Shown here: positions 52,085 to 61,003 of the stretch, one piece after another
Layout of the letters: every line of letters starts with the position of its first letter
Position numbering within the stretch: the stretch's first letter is position 1
Source: Alphaproteobacteria bacterium
GTDB taxonomy: Bacteria > Pseudomonadota > Alphaproteobacteria > Reyranellales > Reyranellaceae
Direction of reading: 5' to 3'
DNA: 64,000 nt
NCBI GenBank assembly: GCA_017307275.1
Contig: JAFKFK010000008.1
Coordinates: 343,451-407,450 of the forward strand
Notes under the pieces: generated by a model
What the model was told of the DNA's origin: nothing
Database searches by the model: none
The model's input: only the letters and a program-made list of their open reading frames with translations
Made by a program: the position numbers and the translations under genes

Positions 52085-52098
52085 TAAACGGGCGTTCA
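52085..52098. promoter_or_regulatory. Near-palindrome shared with the oxidoreductase promoter
   Basis: TAAACGGGCGTTCA differs by one base from the reverse complement of the perfect palindrome at 11497-11510. It ends 31 nt before the phaR ATG. It looks like a TetR-type operator. Confidence 0.45.
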
Positions 52099-52129
52099 CG
52101 GCGCGCGGAGGCTAGAGGAGCGAAGCGTA

Positions 52130-52771
52130 ATGGCCGATCAGGCAGTACCCGAGGGCGGACCGAAGCCGGCGCCTGTGGTCATCAAGAAGTACGCGAACCG
52201 GCGTCTGTACAATACTGCCACGTCGGCATACGTGACACTCGATCACCTGTCGCAGATGGTGAAGGACAAGACCGACTTCGTGGTCTACGACGCCAAGACC
52301 GGCGACGACATCACGCGCTCGGTCCTGACCCAGATCATCTTCGAAGAAGAGAACAAGGGTGGGCAGACGCTGCTGCCGATCCCCTTCCTGCGCCAACTTA
52401 TCTCCTTCTACGGCGACAGCCTTCAAGGCGTCGTGCCGCAATATCTCGAAATGTCGATGACGCAGTTCGCCCGCAATCAGGAGCAGATGCGGCACTACAT
52501 GCAGAACGCCTTCGGCTTCAACCCGTTCCAGCAGTTCGAGTCGATGGGCAAGCAGAACATGGCGATGTTCGAGCAAGCCATGCGTATGTTCAACCCGTTC
52601 GGCACGGCCCCCAACGGCCAGGCGATGCCGAAACCGCCGGCAGCCGCCAATGGGCAGGAGCCGCCGAAGGCCGATGCGGCAGCACCGGCCAACGACACGG
52701 CGATCGATGACCTGAAGCGTAAGCTCGACGAGTTGCAGGCCCAGCTCGCGGAGCTTGGCAAGAAGTCCTGA
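52130..52771 (+). CDS. phaR: Polyhydroxyalkanoate synthesis repressor PhaR
   Basis: The 213-residue regulator has the PHB-accumulation regulatory domain: VVIKKYANRRLYNTATSAYVTLDHLSQMVKDKTDFVVYDAKTGDDITRSVLTQIIFEEE, then FLRQLISFYGDSLQGVVPQYLEMSM. A Phe/Met-rich region (FNPFQQFESMGKQNMAMF) may bind granules, and the end forms a short coiled coil (DDLKRKLDELQAQLAEL). It represses phasin and its own gene until PHA titrates it. AGAGGAGCG is upstream. Divergent from the synthase operon. Confidence 0.95.
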   Translation: MADQAVPEGGPKPAPVVIKKYANRRLYNTATSAYVTLDHLSQMVKDKTDFVVYDAKTGDDITRSVLTQIIFEEENKGGQTLLPIPFLRQLISFYGDSLQGVVPQYLEMSMTQFARNQEQMRHYMQNAFGFNPFQQFESMGKQNMAMFEQAMRMFNPFGTAPNGQAMPKPPAAANGQEPPKADAAAPANDTAIDDLKRKLDELQAQLAELGKKS

Positions 52772-52778
52772 CGACATC

Positions 52779-52967
52779 ATGGCGGCGGCAACCTCATCGA
52801 TGACACGGCGCGTCATGTCGCCCTGCATCGGCATCTGCAAACTGGATCAGAAGAGCGGCTTTTGCATCGGCTGCAAGCGCACGATCGAGGAGATCGGCCG
52901 CTGGGCGATGCTAGAGGATCCTGAGCGCCAGGCCATCCTCGACAAGATTCCAGGCCGCAAACTCTAA
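52779..52967 (+). CDS. DUF1289 family protein
   Basis: A 62-residue protein with MSPCIGICKLDQKSGFCIGC, the four-Cys DUF1289 motif (C-x3-C, then C-x2-C), probably binding zinc or an Fe-S cluster, followed by RTIEEIGRWAMLEDPERQAI. Function unknown. ATG 52779 lies 7 nt after the phaR stop; an ATG at 52800 is the alternative. It is 3 nt from coaA and forms part of the phaR transcript. Confidence 0.87.
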   Translation: MAAATSSMTRRVMSPCIGICKLDQKSGFCIGCKRTIEEIGRWAMLEDPERQAILDKIPGRKL

Positions 52968-52970
52968 GAC

Positions 52971-53903
52971 ATGCGTTCAGATACCTATCGGGAGTTCGCC
53001 CGCGACGAATGGGCGTCGCTGCGTGCCCATACGCCCCTCACCCTCTCCCTCGACGAGCTGATTGCGCTACGTGGCATCAACGACAGCGTCTCGCTCGAGG
53101 AGATCGCCGACATCTACCTGCCGCTGACGCGCCTGCTCAATCTGCATGTGCGCGCGGCCCGCAACCTCAACAGCGTGACCGACACTTTCGTTGGGAAGCC
53201 GGTCGGTTCCCGCACCTATGTCATCGCCATTGCCGGCAGCGTGGCCGTAGGCAAGAGCACCTTTGCCCGCGTCCTGCGGGCGCTGATGGCGCAGTGGCCC
53301 GACCATCCGCACGTCGATCTCGTCACGACTGACGGCTTTCTGAAGCCAAACCGCCAGCTCGAGGAAGAGAAGCTGATGCGGCGCAAGGGTTTCCCGGAAA
53401 GCTACAACACCCGTGAGATGGTGCAGTTCCTGGCCGACGTGAAGGCTGGCCATCCGGAAGTACGGGCGCCGGTCTATTCATTCCAGACCTACGATATCGT
53501 CCCGGACGAGTGGCAGACCGTGCGCCGGCCCGACGTGCTGATCTTCGAGGGCCTCAACGTCCTGCAGCCCGGCCTGGCCGGCGGCCGGCCAGCCTCGGTC
53601 ATCCTCTCAGACTTCTTCGACTTTTCGATCTATCTCGATGCCGAGATCGAAGATCTCGAAAGCTGGTACCTCGCCCGTTTCCAGTTCCTGCAACGCACCG
53701 CCTTCCAGAAGCCGGCCTCCTACTTCCATCACTACAAGGACCTCTCGCCGGACGAGACGCGCGAGGTCGGCCGCCGCCTCTGGGCCGAGATCAACGCCGT
53801 GAACCTGCGCGAAAACATCCTGCCGACGCGCGAACGCGCCGACGTGATCCTGCGCAAGCGGGCCGATCATTCGATCGGCCAGGTATCGTTGCGCCAGCTC
53901 TGA
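52971..53903 (+). CDS. coaA: Type I pantothenate kinase
   Basis: The 310-residue kinase phosphorylates pantothenate, the first step of coenzyme A synthesis. The P-loop is GSVAVGKS at 89-96, followed by [31 protein letters not shown] and [14 protein letters not shown], all typical of the CoaA family. DLSPDE and [21 protein letters not shown] complete the C-terminus. Length is normal. CoA supply fits the neighbouring PHA genes. Confidence 0.95.
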   Translation: MRSDTYREFARDEWASLRAHTPLTLSLDELIALRGINDSVSLEEIADIYLPLTRLLNLHVRAARNLNSVTDTFVGKPVGSRTYVIAIAGSVAVGKSTFARVLRALMAQWPDHPHVDLVTTDGFLKPNRQLEEEKLMRRKGFPESYNTREMVQFLADVKAGHPEVRAPVYSFQTYDIVPDEWQTVRRPDVLIFEGLNVLQPGLAGGRPASVILSDFFDFSIYLDAEIEDLESWYLARFQFLQRTAFQKPASYFHHYKDLSPDETREVGRRLWAEINAVNLRENILPTRERADVILRKRADHSIGQVSLRQL

Positions 53904-53919
53904 GGCGGAGCGCTCTTCG

Positions 53920-54729
53920 CTACCGTCCCTTGAACACCGGCTTGCGCTTCTCGCGGAAGGCCGAGGTGCCTTCGACATAGTCTTCGGTCAGGCCGGTCAG
54001 CACATTCTGATCGGCATCCATATGAGATCCGAGATCGTCGAGCGCATAGGCGAGCCGGTTGACCGTGCTCTTGGTCATGCGCACCGGGATCGGCGGCTGG
54101 CGGGCGATGCGTTCGGCGAATTCCATCGAGGCGGCGAGCGCCTGGCCATCGTCAACGACCTTCTCGACCAGACCCCAGTCCAACGCCTCGGCGGCACCGA
54201 TCCGGTCGGAGGCCAGGATGACAGCCTGCTTGGTGCGGGCCGGGCCCATCAACGCCAGCATGCGCGGGATCGAGCCCCAGCTCATGTTCATCCCGAGCTC
54301 GATCTCTGGGATACGAAAATGAGCGGAGCGGCCACAGGTACGAAAGTCGAGCGACACGGCCAGCGCAGCGCCGCCACCGACGCAATGGCCCTCGATGGCC
54401 GCGATGGTGACCTGATCCATCTCCTGCCAGGCCCGGCACATCTTGGGGCCGAGCCGCTGCTTGTGAAGGCGCTCGCCAAGAGACAACGCATCGCGCGCAC
54501 GTCCTTCGGGATCCTTGAGATCGAAGCCGGCACAAAAAGCCTTGGCGGAGCCGGTCAGGACTACGACCGACGTTTCGAGATCGTCCTCGAAGTCGCGGGG
54601 CACGTCGCGCAGTTCGCGCATCGCCTGCTGGCTCATGGCATTGATGCTGTCGCCGCGGTCAAACCGCACGACCGCTATGCGGCCCTGCGGACCCAGACCC
54701 TTCTCGATCTTCACGAACTGGCGGCTCAT
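53920..54729 (-). CDS. Enoyl-CoA hydratase/isomerase family protein
   Basis: The 269-residue crotonase-fold protein has VVVLTGSAKAFCAGFDL (first oxyanion-hole segment), IEGHCVGGGAALAVSLDFRTC (second), and FRIPEIELGMNMSWGSIPRML with candidate Glu residues. It ends AFREKRKPVFKGR, typical of the family. It would hydrate or isomerise acyl-CoA. The start at 54729 (MSRQF) has GGAGGG about 11 nt upstream; an ATG at 54738 is too close. Substrate unknown. Confidence 0.91.
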   Translation of the reverse strand: MSRQFVKIEKGLGPQGRIAVVRFDRGDSINAMSQQAMRELRDVPRDFEDDLETSVVVLTGSAKAFCAGFDLKDPEGRARDALSLGERLHKQRLGPKMCRAWQEMDQVTIAAIEGHCVGGGAALAVSLDFRTCGRSAHFRIPEIELGMNMSWGSIPRMLALMGPARTKQAVILASDRIGAAEALDWGLVEKVVDDGQALAASMEFAERIARQPPIPVRMTKSTVNRLAYALDDLGSHMDADQNVLTGLTEDYVEGTSAFREKRKPVFKGR

Positions 54730-54810
54730 CGCAGTCATTCCCTCCAAGATTTCGCTCGACCCTAACGCCTCGCCTTTACAAGCGCGAGTTGCTTCGATTG
54801 ACTGCGTCTC

Positions 54811-56421
54811 ATGTCGAAATCGATTGGTTCCATTGCACTCGAACGCCGCGTCGACGCGCTGTTCGCCCGTTACACCGCGCCCGGTTCACCCGGCGCCGTC
54901 GTCGCCGTCATGCAGGGCGGCGAGGTCGTGCTCAGCAAGGGGTATGGCCTGGCGAGCATCGAACTCGGCGTGCCGATCACGCCCGCGACCCGCTTTCGCA
55001 TTGCCTCGGTCAGCAAGCAGTTCACGGTATCTGCGGCGCTGATGCTGGCAGCCGAGGGCAAACTCGACCTCAAGGCGGCCCCGCACAAGTACCTGCGCGA
55101 GCTGGCGCCCCTGCCGGTGACCATCGATCAGATGATGCGCAATTGCAGCGGCTTGCCGGACTTTCTCGAACTGCTGCGGCTGGGCGGCCACGGCCTCGAC
55201 AGGCCGGCACGGCCCGAGGATCTCTACGCCGCCTGCGTGCGCAACCGGCATCTCAACTTCACGCCGAACAGCCGCTTTCTCTACAGCAACACCAACTTCC
55301 TGTTGCTTGGGCTGATCGTCGAGCGGCTGTCGAAGATGAAGCTGGGCGATTTTCTGGCAGAGCGAATCTTCAAGCCGCTGGGCATGAATTCGACGCAGCT
55401 CGCCGCCGGCATCGACGCTGTGATTCCCGGCCTCGCCACCGGCTACCTGGGCGATGCCGCGAACGGCTTTCGCCGCGCCGCACATGCCTATCCGCAAGGC
55501 GGCGAAGGCGGCCTTACCTCCACCGTCGAGGACCTGCTGATCTGGAGCCGGCATTTCGACCATCCGACGCTCTCGCCCAAGACTCTGCCGTCGCAGCTTG
55601 CCGCGGTGTCGCCGCTCACCGGCAAGCACACCAACAGGTATCGCCGCGGCGTACAGGCCGACGACCTGCGCGGCCTCACCACGATCGGCCATGGCGGTCT
55701 GTGGCCGGGCTTCCGCACCGAATTCCTGCGCGTGCCCGATGCCGGCCTCACCGTCGTGGTGATCGCCAATCTCGGCAGCATTGACCCGTGGCGGCAGGCG
55801 CGCGCCATCGCGACCCTCGCGTTGGAGGGCAACAAGAAGCTGAAGCCGGCCACCGCGCCCCTCACGGAGGCCGAAATCAAGCCGCTGGTCGGCACGTGGT
55901 TCAACGCCCAGGAACCGTCGATGTTCGATCTGGCCTGGCAGAACGGCGAAGCGACCGTGACGCAGAACGGCTTGCCCTTCGTGCTCGGCCGGCGCGCCGA
56001 CGGCTGGCTGGCCGCCGAGCGCGGCTCGTTCGAATTTTCTTTAAAGCCGGGAGCCAAGGACACGGTGCGGGTCGATCTCGGCGCCGGCCGCGTGATGACC
56101 TTTACCAAGCTGGGACGCCGCAAGGCTGCACCGGCGGCACTCGCCGGCTCCTACATTTCAGCCGACACCGGCGCCACCTGGCGGATCGAACGCAAGGGCG
56201 ACGTCTGGGAAATGGCCGTCAGTGGGCCACTGATCGCGGGCGGCGCACCCTGGACGGTTCAGGAGATCGACGACGATACGGTCGAGGTCGCCAGCCCGGC
56301 TGGCGGCTGGATGACCGTCACCCAGCTCGCCCACATCGTCCGTGATCGCAAAGGCAAGATCACGGCGCTGGAAGTCTCGACCGGCCGCATCAAGAAGATG
56401 CGGTTCGACCGACAGGACTGA
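54811..56421 (+). CDS. Serine hydrolase, beta-lactamase class C-like (D-aminopeptidase type)
   Basis: The 536-residue protein has the S-x-x-K nucleophile in IASVSKQF, Y-x-N in FLYSNTNF, and an HGG motif in GHGGLWPG. The C-terminal third (about 345-536) has a beta-barrel-like region resembling the D-aminopeptidase extra domains. No signal peptide is seen. Known relatives cleave D-amino acid peptides or esters. It is convergent with the AapJ-like gene (2 nt apart). Confidence 0.88.
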   Translation: MSKSIGSIALERRVDALFARYTAPGSPGAVVAVMQGGEVVLSKGYGLASIELGVPITPATRFRIASVSKQFTVSAALMLAAEGKLDLKAAPHKYLRELAPLPVTIDQMMRNCSGLPDFLELLRLGGHGLDRPARPEDLYAACVRNRHLNFTPNSRFLYSNTNFLLLGLIVERLSKMKLGDFLAERIFKPLGMNSTQLAAGIDAVIPGLATGYLGDAANGFRRAAHAYPQGGEGGLTSTVEDLLIWSRHFDHPTLSPKTLPSQLAAVSPLTGKHTNRYRRGVQADDLRGLTTIGHGGLWPGFRTEFLRVPDAGLTVVVIANLGSIDPWRQARAIATLALEGNKKLKPATAPLTEAEIKPLVGTWFNAQEPSMFDLAWQNGEATVTQNGLPFVLGRRADGWLAAERGSFEFSLKPGAKDTVRVDLGAGRVMTFTKLGRRKAAPAALAGSYISADTGATWRIERKGDVWEMAVSGPLIAGGAPWTVQEIDDDTVEVASPAGGWMTVTQLAHIVRDRKGKITALEVSTGRIKKMRFDRQD

Positions 56422-56423
56422 TT

Positions 56424-57443
56424 TCAGCGAAACGGGATCGCGTACATCAGGCCGCCGTTGGTCCACAGCGCGTTCTGGCCACGCTCGAGCTTCAGCGGCG
56501 TGGCCGGACCGACATGGCGATCGTAGCTTTCGCCGTAGTTCCCGATCTGCTTGATGACGTTGTACATCCACTTCTCGTCGACGCCGACGGCCTTGCCGAA
56601 GCCCGGCGTGACGCCGAGGAAGCGCTTGATCGACGGATCGTCGCTCTTCAGCATTTCGTCGACGTTCTTGGAGGTGATGCCCATCTCCTCGGCCTCGATC
56701 ATGCCCATCAGGGTCCACTTCACGAGGTCGAACCACTGGTCGTCGCCGTGGCGGACGATCGGGCCCAGCGGCTCCTTGGAGATGCGTTCCGGCAGGATCG
56801 TGTGCTCGCCCTTGCCGGCGAGCTGGCCGGCGCGGACAGCGGCGAGGCCCGAAGCGTCGGTCGTATAGGCGTCGCAACGGCCGGCGGCATACGCCTGCAG
56901 CAACTCGTCGAGCTTCTCGATCAGCACCGGCTTGAAGGTCATCTTGCTCTTGCGGAAATAGTCCGCGAGGTTGAGCTCGGTCGTCGTGCCCGGCTGCACG
57001 CAGATCGTGGCGCCATTCAACTCCTTGGCGCTCTTGATGCCGCTCTTGGCCGGCACGATGAAGCCCTGACCGTCGTAGAAATTGACGCCCGCGATGTTGA
57101 AGCCGAGCGACGTGTCGCGCAGCAGGGTCTGCGTGGCGTTGCGGGTGATGACATCGACCTCACCCGACTGCAGGGCGACGAAGCGCTGCTGGGCGGTGGT
57201 TGGCGTGAACTTCACCTTCTCGGCGTCACCGAACAGGGCAGCGGCAATCGCCTTGCAGAGATCGACGTCGAGGCCGGTCCACTTGCCCTGGCTGTCGGCA
57301 AAGGAGAAGCCGGCCAAGCCGGTATTGACCGCGCACTGGACGAAGCCCTTGGCCTTGACAGCATCGAAGGTCTGGCCGGCCGACGCCGGCATCGCCGCAG
57401 CGACCGAAAGGGCCGCGGCCGCGGAAAGGCGTTTAAGGAACAT
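56424..57443 (-). CDS. General L-amino acid ABC transporter substrate-binding protein (AapJ/BztA-like)
   Basis: The 339-residue periplasmic protein has a signal peptide (MFLKRLSAAAALSVAAAMPASA). The SBP_bac_3 domain contains VQCAVNTGLAGFSFADSQGKWTGLDVDLCKAIAAALFG, VDVITRNATQTLLRDTSLGF, and GATICVQPGTTTELNLADYF, all AapJ-like. The C-terminus has GESYDRHVGPATPLKLERGQNALWTNGGLMYAIPFR. Usually aapQMP follow; here none do, so it relies on a transporter encoded elsewhere. Confidence 0.92.
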   Translation of the reverse strand: MFLKRLSAAAALSVAAAMPASAGQTFDAVKAKGFVQCAVNTGLAGFSFADSQGKWTGLDVDLCKAIAAALFGDAEKVKFTPTTAQQRFVALQSGEVDVITRNATQTLLRDTSLGFNIAGVNFYDGQGFIVPAKSGIKSAKELNGATICVQPGTTTELNLADYFRKSKMTFKPVLIEKLDELLQAYAAGRCDAYTTDASGLAAVRAGQLAGKGEHTILPERISKEPLGPIVRHGDDQWFDLVKWTLMGMIEAEEMGITSKNVDEMLKSDDPSIKRFLGVTPGFGKAVGVDEKWMYNVIKQIGNYGESYDRHVGPATPLKLERGQNALWTNGGLMYAIPFR

Positions 57444-57522
57444 TCTCTGAGTCTCCCACCTAAGTCATGCTGCGATCACTCTAGCAAAAGTAGAGCCGGT
57501 CCATCACCGGCCATTCTTGCCT

Positions 57523-59628
57523 CTAGAGGAGCTCGGCGATCATGCGGGCTGCCCGCTGGGCGCCATCGGCTTCCACGGGGACGAAGGCGACGGGCGATTG
57601 CAGCACGGCGATCATCGCGTCGGCGATGATCTCAGGCGTCGCCGTTTCGTACTTCATGCGTCGACCAGCGCCATAGCGGTCAAGGCGATGGGCGACATGG
57701 AAGTTTTGCTCGAAGTGGTTCTTGAGCGGGAAGTACAGGAAGGGCGTTCCGGCCGCGGTCAGTTCCATGCAGGTCGTGAGCCCGCCTTGCACGAGTGCGA
57801 GATCGCAGGCCGCAAGATGGCGGTCGAGATCGGGCACGAAGGCGCGTACCTCGACGCCCGGTGGCGCGACGAGCAAACGCGGATCGATACGCGGCCCCGT
57901 CACTACGACCATACGCAGCTCGGGCAACCGGCGCCGAACGATGGGATAGCTCTGCAAGATCCGACGGATCAACGGGAGGCCAACGCTGGAACCGCCGACC
58001 GTGACGATGCAAACCCTTTCGTCGGACCGGTAGCCAAGTCTCTCGCGCAATTCCACGCGGCGGCCCCAAGTCGCGGGATGCTCGCCCATGACGTAACCGG
58101 AAAAGTCGAAATGACGGGGAATCCAATCCCCCATCTCCGGCAGGTCCGGGCCGAAGGATCGCGGCAGGATGTCAGCGGGGCCGCCCACGAAGATCGCGCG
58201 ATCACGGACACCGGGGGAGCCTTCGACATGGGCGATCATCTCGGCGTTGTAGTCGGCCGCGAGGAATGCCTCCGCCTTGCCGCCCGCCGGCATCGGCACG
58301 AAGCCCACGAAGTCGGTGAACCAGGCGAGCTTGGCCGTCTTGAGCTCGGGATGCTCATGCCAATAGTGGTCGACGTCCCAGGCCTCGTCGGCGATCACCA
58401 GATCGTAGCCGCCCTCGTCGACAGCCTCCTGGAAGGTCATGAAGTTGGCGATCAACACTTCGTCCATGCGCCGCAAGGCCTGGAAGCAGTGCAGGTCATG
58501 CTCGCCCGCTTCGAGCTCGATGTGCTGCGATTCGCTGACCAGGCGGGCGCTCAGGGGATGGCGGCGCTCGCCCGCAGCATCGAGCAGGCGCGAAACGGGA
58601 TCCTGCGCCAGCCAGTCGACTTGCAAGTCGGGATGCAGCCGCCGCAGCTGGCGGGCGACGGCGATGTCGCGGCGGCCGTGTCCCAGACCGATCGGCGAGG
58701 AGAGGTAGAGGATTTTCTTGCCGCGACGAGACCGTGATGCCTTCCGCATCGATGGGGCTGCGGGAAGCCGACGCTCGAGAAAATCCGCAATGAGGATGTT
58801 CACTTTCGCCGGAATGCGGCCCAGCGGATTGTGCCCCCCGCCCGGAATTGTCACGAGCTGCGCGCCGGTGACCGAGGCCACGGCTTGCGCGCGGGGGTAG
58901 GGCTGGATGTGATCGTCGTCGCCATGGATCATCAGGATCGGACAGCGGATCTTGCGATACATCGTCTCGCTGATGTCGAACGCCGGCACGATCGGGCGGG
59001 CTTCCACCGTCTTGGTGAGTACCTCGCCCGTCGTCTCGCAGGCCCAGCCGACGGCATCCTCGATCTGCTTGGTCGAGTGCGGCTCGGAGAAGATGTTACG
59101 GACGAAGAAGTCGGCGAAGTCCGGATAGGACGTCATCCAGTAATCGCGATTGAATTTGTCCCAGCCCTCGACGGACGTCTTCTTGGTTAGAAAGTTCTCG
59201 ATTGTCGTGCCGGGATGACTTGGCCCGATGCTGGCCGATGTCCCCACGAGGATCGCCGCCCTCACCCGCTCGGGGTGATGCGCCGCGAGAACGGAGACGA
59301 GCATGCCGCCGAAAGAAAGCCCGACCAGAATCGCGCTGGCCGTGGCCGTGGCGTCCATGACGGCGAGGGTATCGGCGGCGTAGTGCTCCAGGCTGTAGGC
59401 TGCCACGTCGTGCGGCCGGTCGGACTTGCCGTTGCCGCGGCCGTCGTAGGTGATGCAGCGGTATCGCATGCTGAAGTACGGGAGCTGCGCCTTGTAGACG
59501 CGGGAATGAACGATGCTCCACGGCGGCACGAAGACCAGGGTTTCAGGCCCCGATCCGTAGATTTCATAGAAGAGACGGACGCCGTCACGCACGACGAAGC
59601 CGGTCTCGTCGGGCAGCCTCGCGCGCAT
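57523..59628 (-). CDS. Alpha/beta hydrolase - GT-B glycosyltransferase fusion
   Basis: A 701-residue two-domain protein. Residues 1-290 are an alpha/beta hydrolase with nucleophile Ser105 in GLSFGG, acid Asp238 in HGDDDH and His266 in GGGHNP. Residues 305-701 are a GT-B glycosyltransferase of the MGT/MurG-like type, with LSSPIGLGHGRRDIAVARQL at the start of the N-lobe and QGGLTTCMELTAAGTPFLYFPL with FEQN as the sugar-nucleotide site. It is 9 nt downstream of tetR and probably in the mddA operon. Both domains look intact. Confidence 0.88.
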   Translation of the reverse strand: MRARLPDETGFVVRDGVRLFYEIYGSGPETLVFVPPWSIVHSRVYKAQLPYFSMRYRCITYDGRGNGKSDRPHDVAAYSLEHYAADTLAVMDATATASAILVGLSFGGMLVSVLAAHHPERVRAAILVGTSASIGPSHPGTTIENFLTKKTSVEGWDKFNRDYWMTSYPDFADFFVRNIFSEPHSTKQIEDAVGWACETTGEVLTKTVEARPIVPAFDISETMYRKIRCPILMIHGDDDHIQPYPRAQAVASVTGAQLVTIPGGGHNPLGRIPAKVNILIADFLERRLPAAPSMRKASRSRRGKKILYLSSPIGLGHGRRDIAVARQLRRLHPDLQVDWLAQDPVSRLLDAAGERRHPLSARLVSESQHIELEAGEHDLHCFQALRRMDEVLIANFMTFQEAVDEGGYDLVIADEAWDVDHYWHEHPELKTAKLAWFTDFVGFVPMPAGGKAEAFLAADYNAEMIAHVEGSPGVRDRAIFVGGPADILPRSFGPDLPEMGDWIPRHFDFSGYVMGEHPATWGRRVELRERLGYRSDERVCIVTVGGSSVGLPLIRRILQSYPIVRRRLPELRMVVVTGPRIDPRLLVAPPGVEVRAFVPDLDRHLAACDLALVQGGLTTCMELTAAGTPFLYFPLKNHFEQNFHVAHRLDRYGAGRRMKYETATPEIIADAMIAVLQSPVAFVPVEADGAQRAARMIAELL

Positions 59629-59637
59629 TGCATCACC

Positions 59638-60252
59638 TCACCAAGTACGTGCTTCCAGGGTGCGGATCAGATCGCCGACACGGCGAAGGCCCAGGCGGGC
59701 CGGCGAGCCCTTCTTTTCGACGCCGAGTAGATAGAGGCTTTCGGCACCGATGAACGCGTTTGCGACGAGGGCACCGAACTCCTCGGGCGAGAACGGGCCG
59801 AGGGTGCCGAACTCGGCTTTGGCTCGGCGCGCAGCGTCGACGATCAGGTCGATCCAGCCCATCAGGCCGGCGCGGACGATTTCGGCCACAGCCGGATCGG
59901 CCCAGCTTGCGGCGATCATCTCCTGAAGAACGCGCACATAGCCAGAGGCAATGTCGTCTTCAAGATAGTCGCACGCGCGATCCCATTGCTCCGACAGCTT
60001 GAGCGAGGGATCGCCGAACAAGGCGTTCTGGCGATCGAGCAGTTGGGCGTTGAGATACTCGAACAGCGCCAGCACGAGGCCCTGCTTGGACCCGAAGTGA
60101 TAGTGGATCTGGCTGAGCGGGACGCCGGCCGCCGCAGCGACGTCACGTGTCGACAGGCCGGCGTAGCCCTTGTCATGCAGCATCTTCCTGGCGGCTTCGA
60201 GCAGCGAGATGTCCGTCTCGGCCTTTTTCGCCGTTGTCTGCTTCAGCTTCAT
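59638..60252 (-). CDS. TetR/AcrR family regulator
   Basis: The 204-residue protein has the HTH TDISLLEAARKMLHDKGYAGLSTRDVAAAAGVPLSQIHYHFGSK and a helical ligand domain containing MIAASWADPAVAEIV and PEEFGALVANAFIGAESLYLLG. The start at 60252 follows AGAGAGGCC. Its first 80 nt overlap the end of the mddA-type gene. It is the likely ligand of the two operators at 61004-61054 and thus an autorepressor. Confidence 0.88.
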   Translation of the reverse strand: MKLKQTTAKKAETDISLLEAARKMLHDKGYAGLSTRDVAAAAGVPLSQIHYHFGSKQGLVLALFEYLNAQLLDRQNALFGDPSLKLSEQWDRACDYLEDDIASGYVRVLQEMIAASWADPAVAEIVRAGLMGWIDLIVDAARRAKAEFGTLGPFSPEEFGALVANAFIGAESLYLLGVEKKGSPARLGLRRVGDLIRTLEARTW

Positions 60253-60988
60253 CAAGGCCTCTCTTGCGCGGCAGGGGGAGGAGCATCGAGACCTGCTCAC
60301 GGTAGCGGCGGTACTGATCGCCGAACAAGGCGACGAGGTCGCGTTCTTCGAGATAGATCCCGATCAGGATGTAACCTGTCGTCGCGACGGCAAACAGCAG
60401 ATGGCCTTGCGTCATCACCGGCGTCGACCAGAAGGCCAACAGGAAGCCGAGATAGATCGGGTGCCGCACGTTCTTGTAGATCAGCGGCGTCCTGAAGACC
60501 GGCTCCGGCACGGTCGTGCCGCGCAACCGGGCATAGACCTGCCGCAGGCCGAACAGTTCGAAGTGATTGATCAGAAAGGTGCTGAGCAGCACCAGCCCCC
60601 ACCCCAGCCAGAACAGGACGGACAGAACGATCACGCCTAGCGGCTGCGTCACCGACCACACCATTTCGGGCATCGGCCGCCACTGCCAGCAGAGCAGCGC
60701 CAGTGCGAGGCTCGCCAGCAGCACGTAGGTCGTGCGCTCGACGGGAGGTGGCACGAACCGGGTCCACCAGCGCTTGAAGGCCGGCCGAGCCATCACGCTG
60801 TGCTGACCGGCGAAGAGACCCAGCAGCAGGACATTGACCAACAGGGCCGCACCGACCGGCCCGGCTGAGCCGCTGTCGATGGTCTTGGGAACCGGCAGAT
60901 TGCCGACGAAGGCGATGGCGTAGAGGAATGTGCCGAGGAAGAAGAGGTAAACGACCGCGCCGTAGAGAGCCGAAGCAATACCGCCCAT
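60173..60988 (-). CDS. mddA: Methanethiol S-methyltransferase family (MddA-like) membrane protein
   Basis: The 271-residue protein has about five helices and the NnrU/ICMT-type C-terminal SAM-binding region KNVRHPIYLGFLLAFWSTPVMTQGHLLFA, ending YLEERDLVALFGDQYRRY. The N-terminus MGGIASALYGAVVYLFFLGTFLYAIAFVGNLPVPK and GQHSVMARPAFKRWWTR are MddA-like. MddA methylates methanethiol to dimethylsulfide. It has a tail of about 26 extra residues that overlaps tetR. AGGAGGCAGCC is its ribosome site. Confidence 0.88.
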   Translation of the reverse strand: MGGIASALYGAVVYLFFLGTFLYAIAFVGNLPVPKTIDSGSAGPVGAALLVNVLLLGLFAGQHSVMARPAFKRWWTRFVPPPVERTTYVLLASLALALLCWQWRPMPEMVWSVTQPLGVIVLSVLFWLGWGLVLLSTFLINHFELFGLRQVYARLRGTTVPEPVFRTPLIYKNVRHPIYLGFLLAFWSTPVMTQGHLLFAVATTGYILIGIYLEERDLVALFGDQYRRYREQVSMLLPLPRKRGLDEAEADNGEKGRDGHLAARSRQEDAA

Positions 60989-61003
60989 GGCTGCCTCCTG
61001 GTC

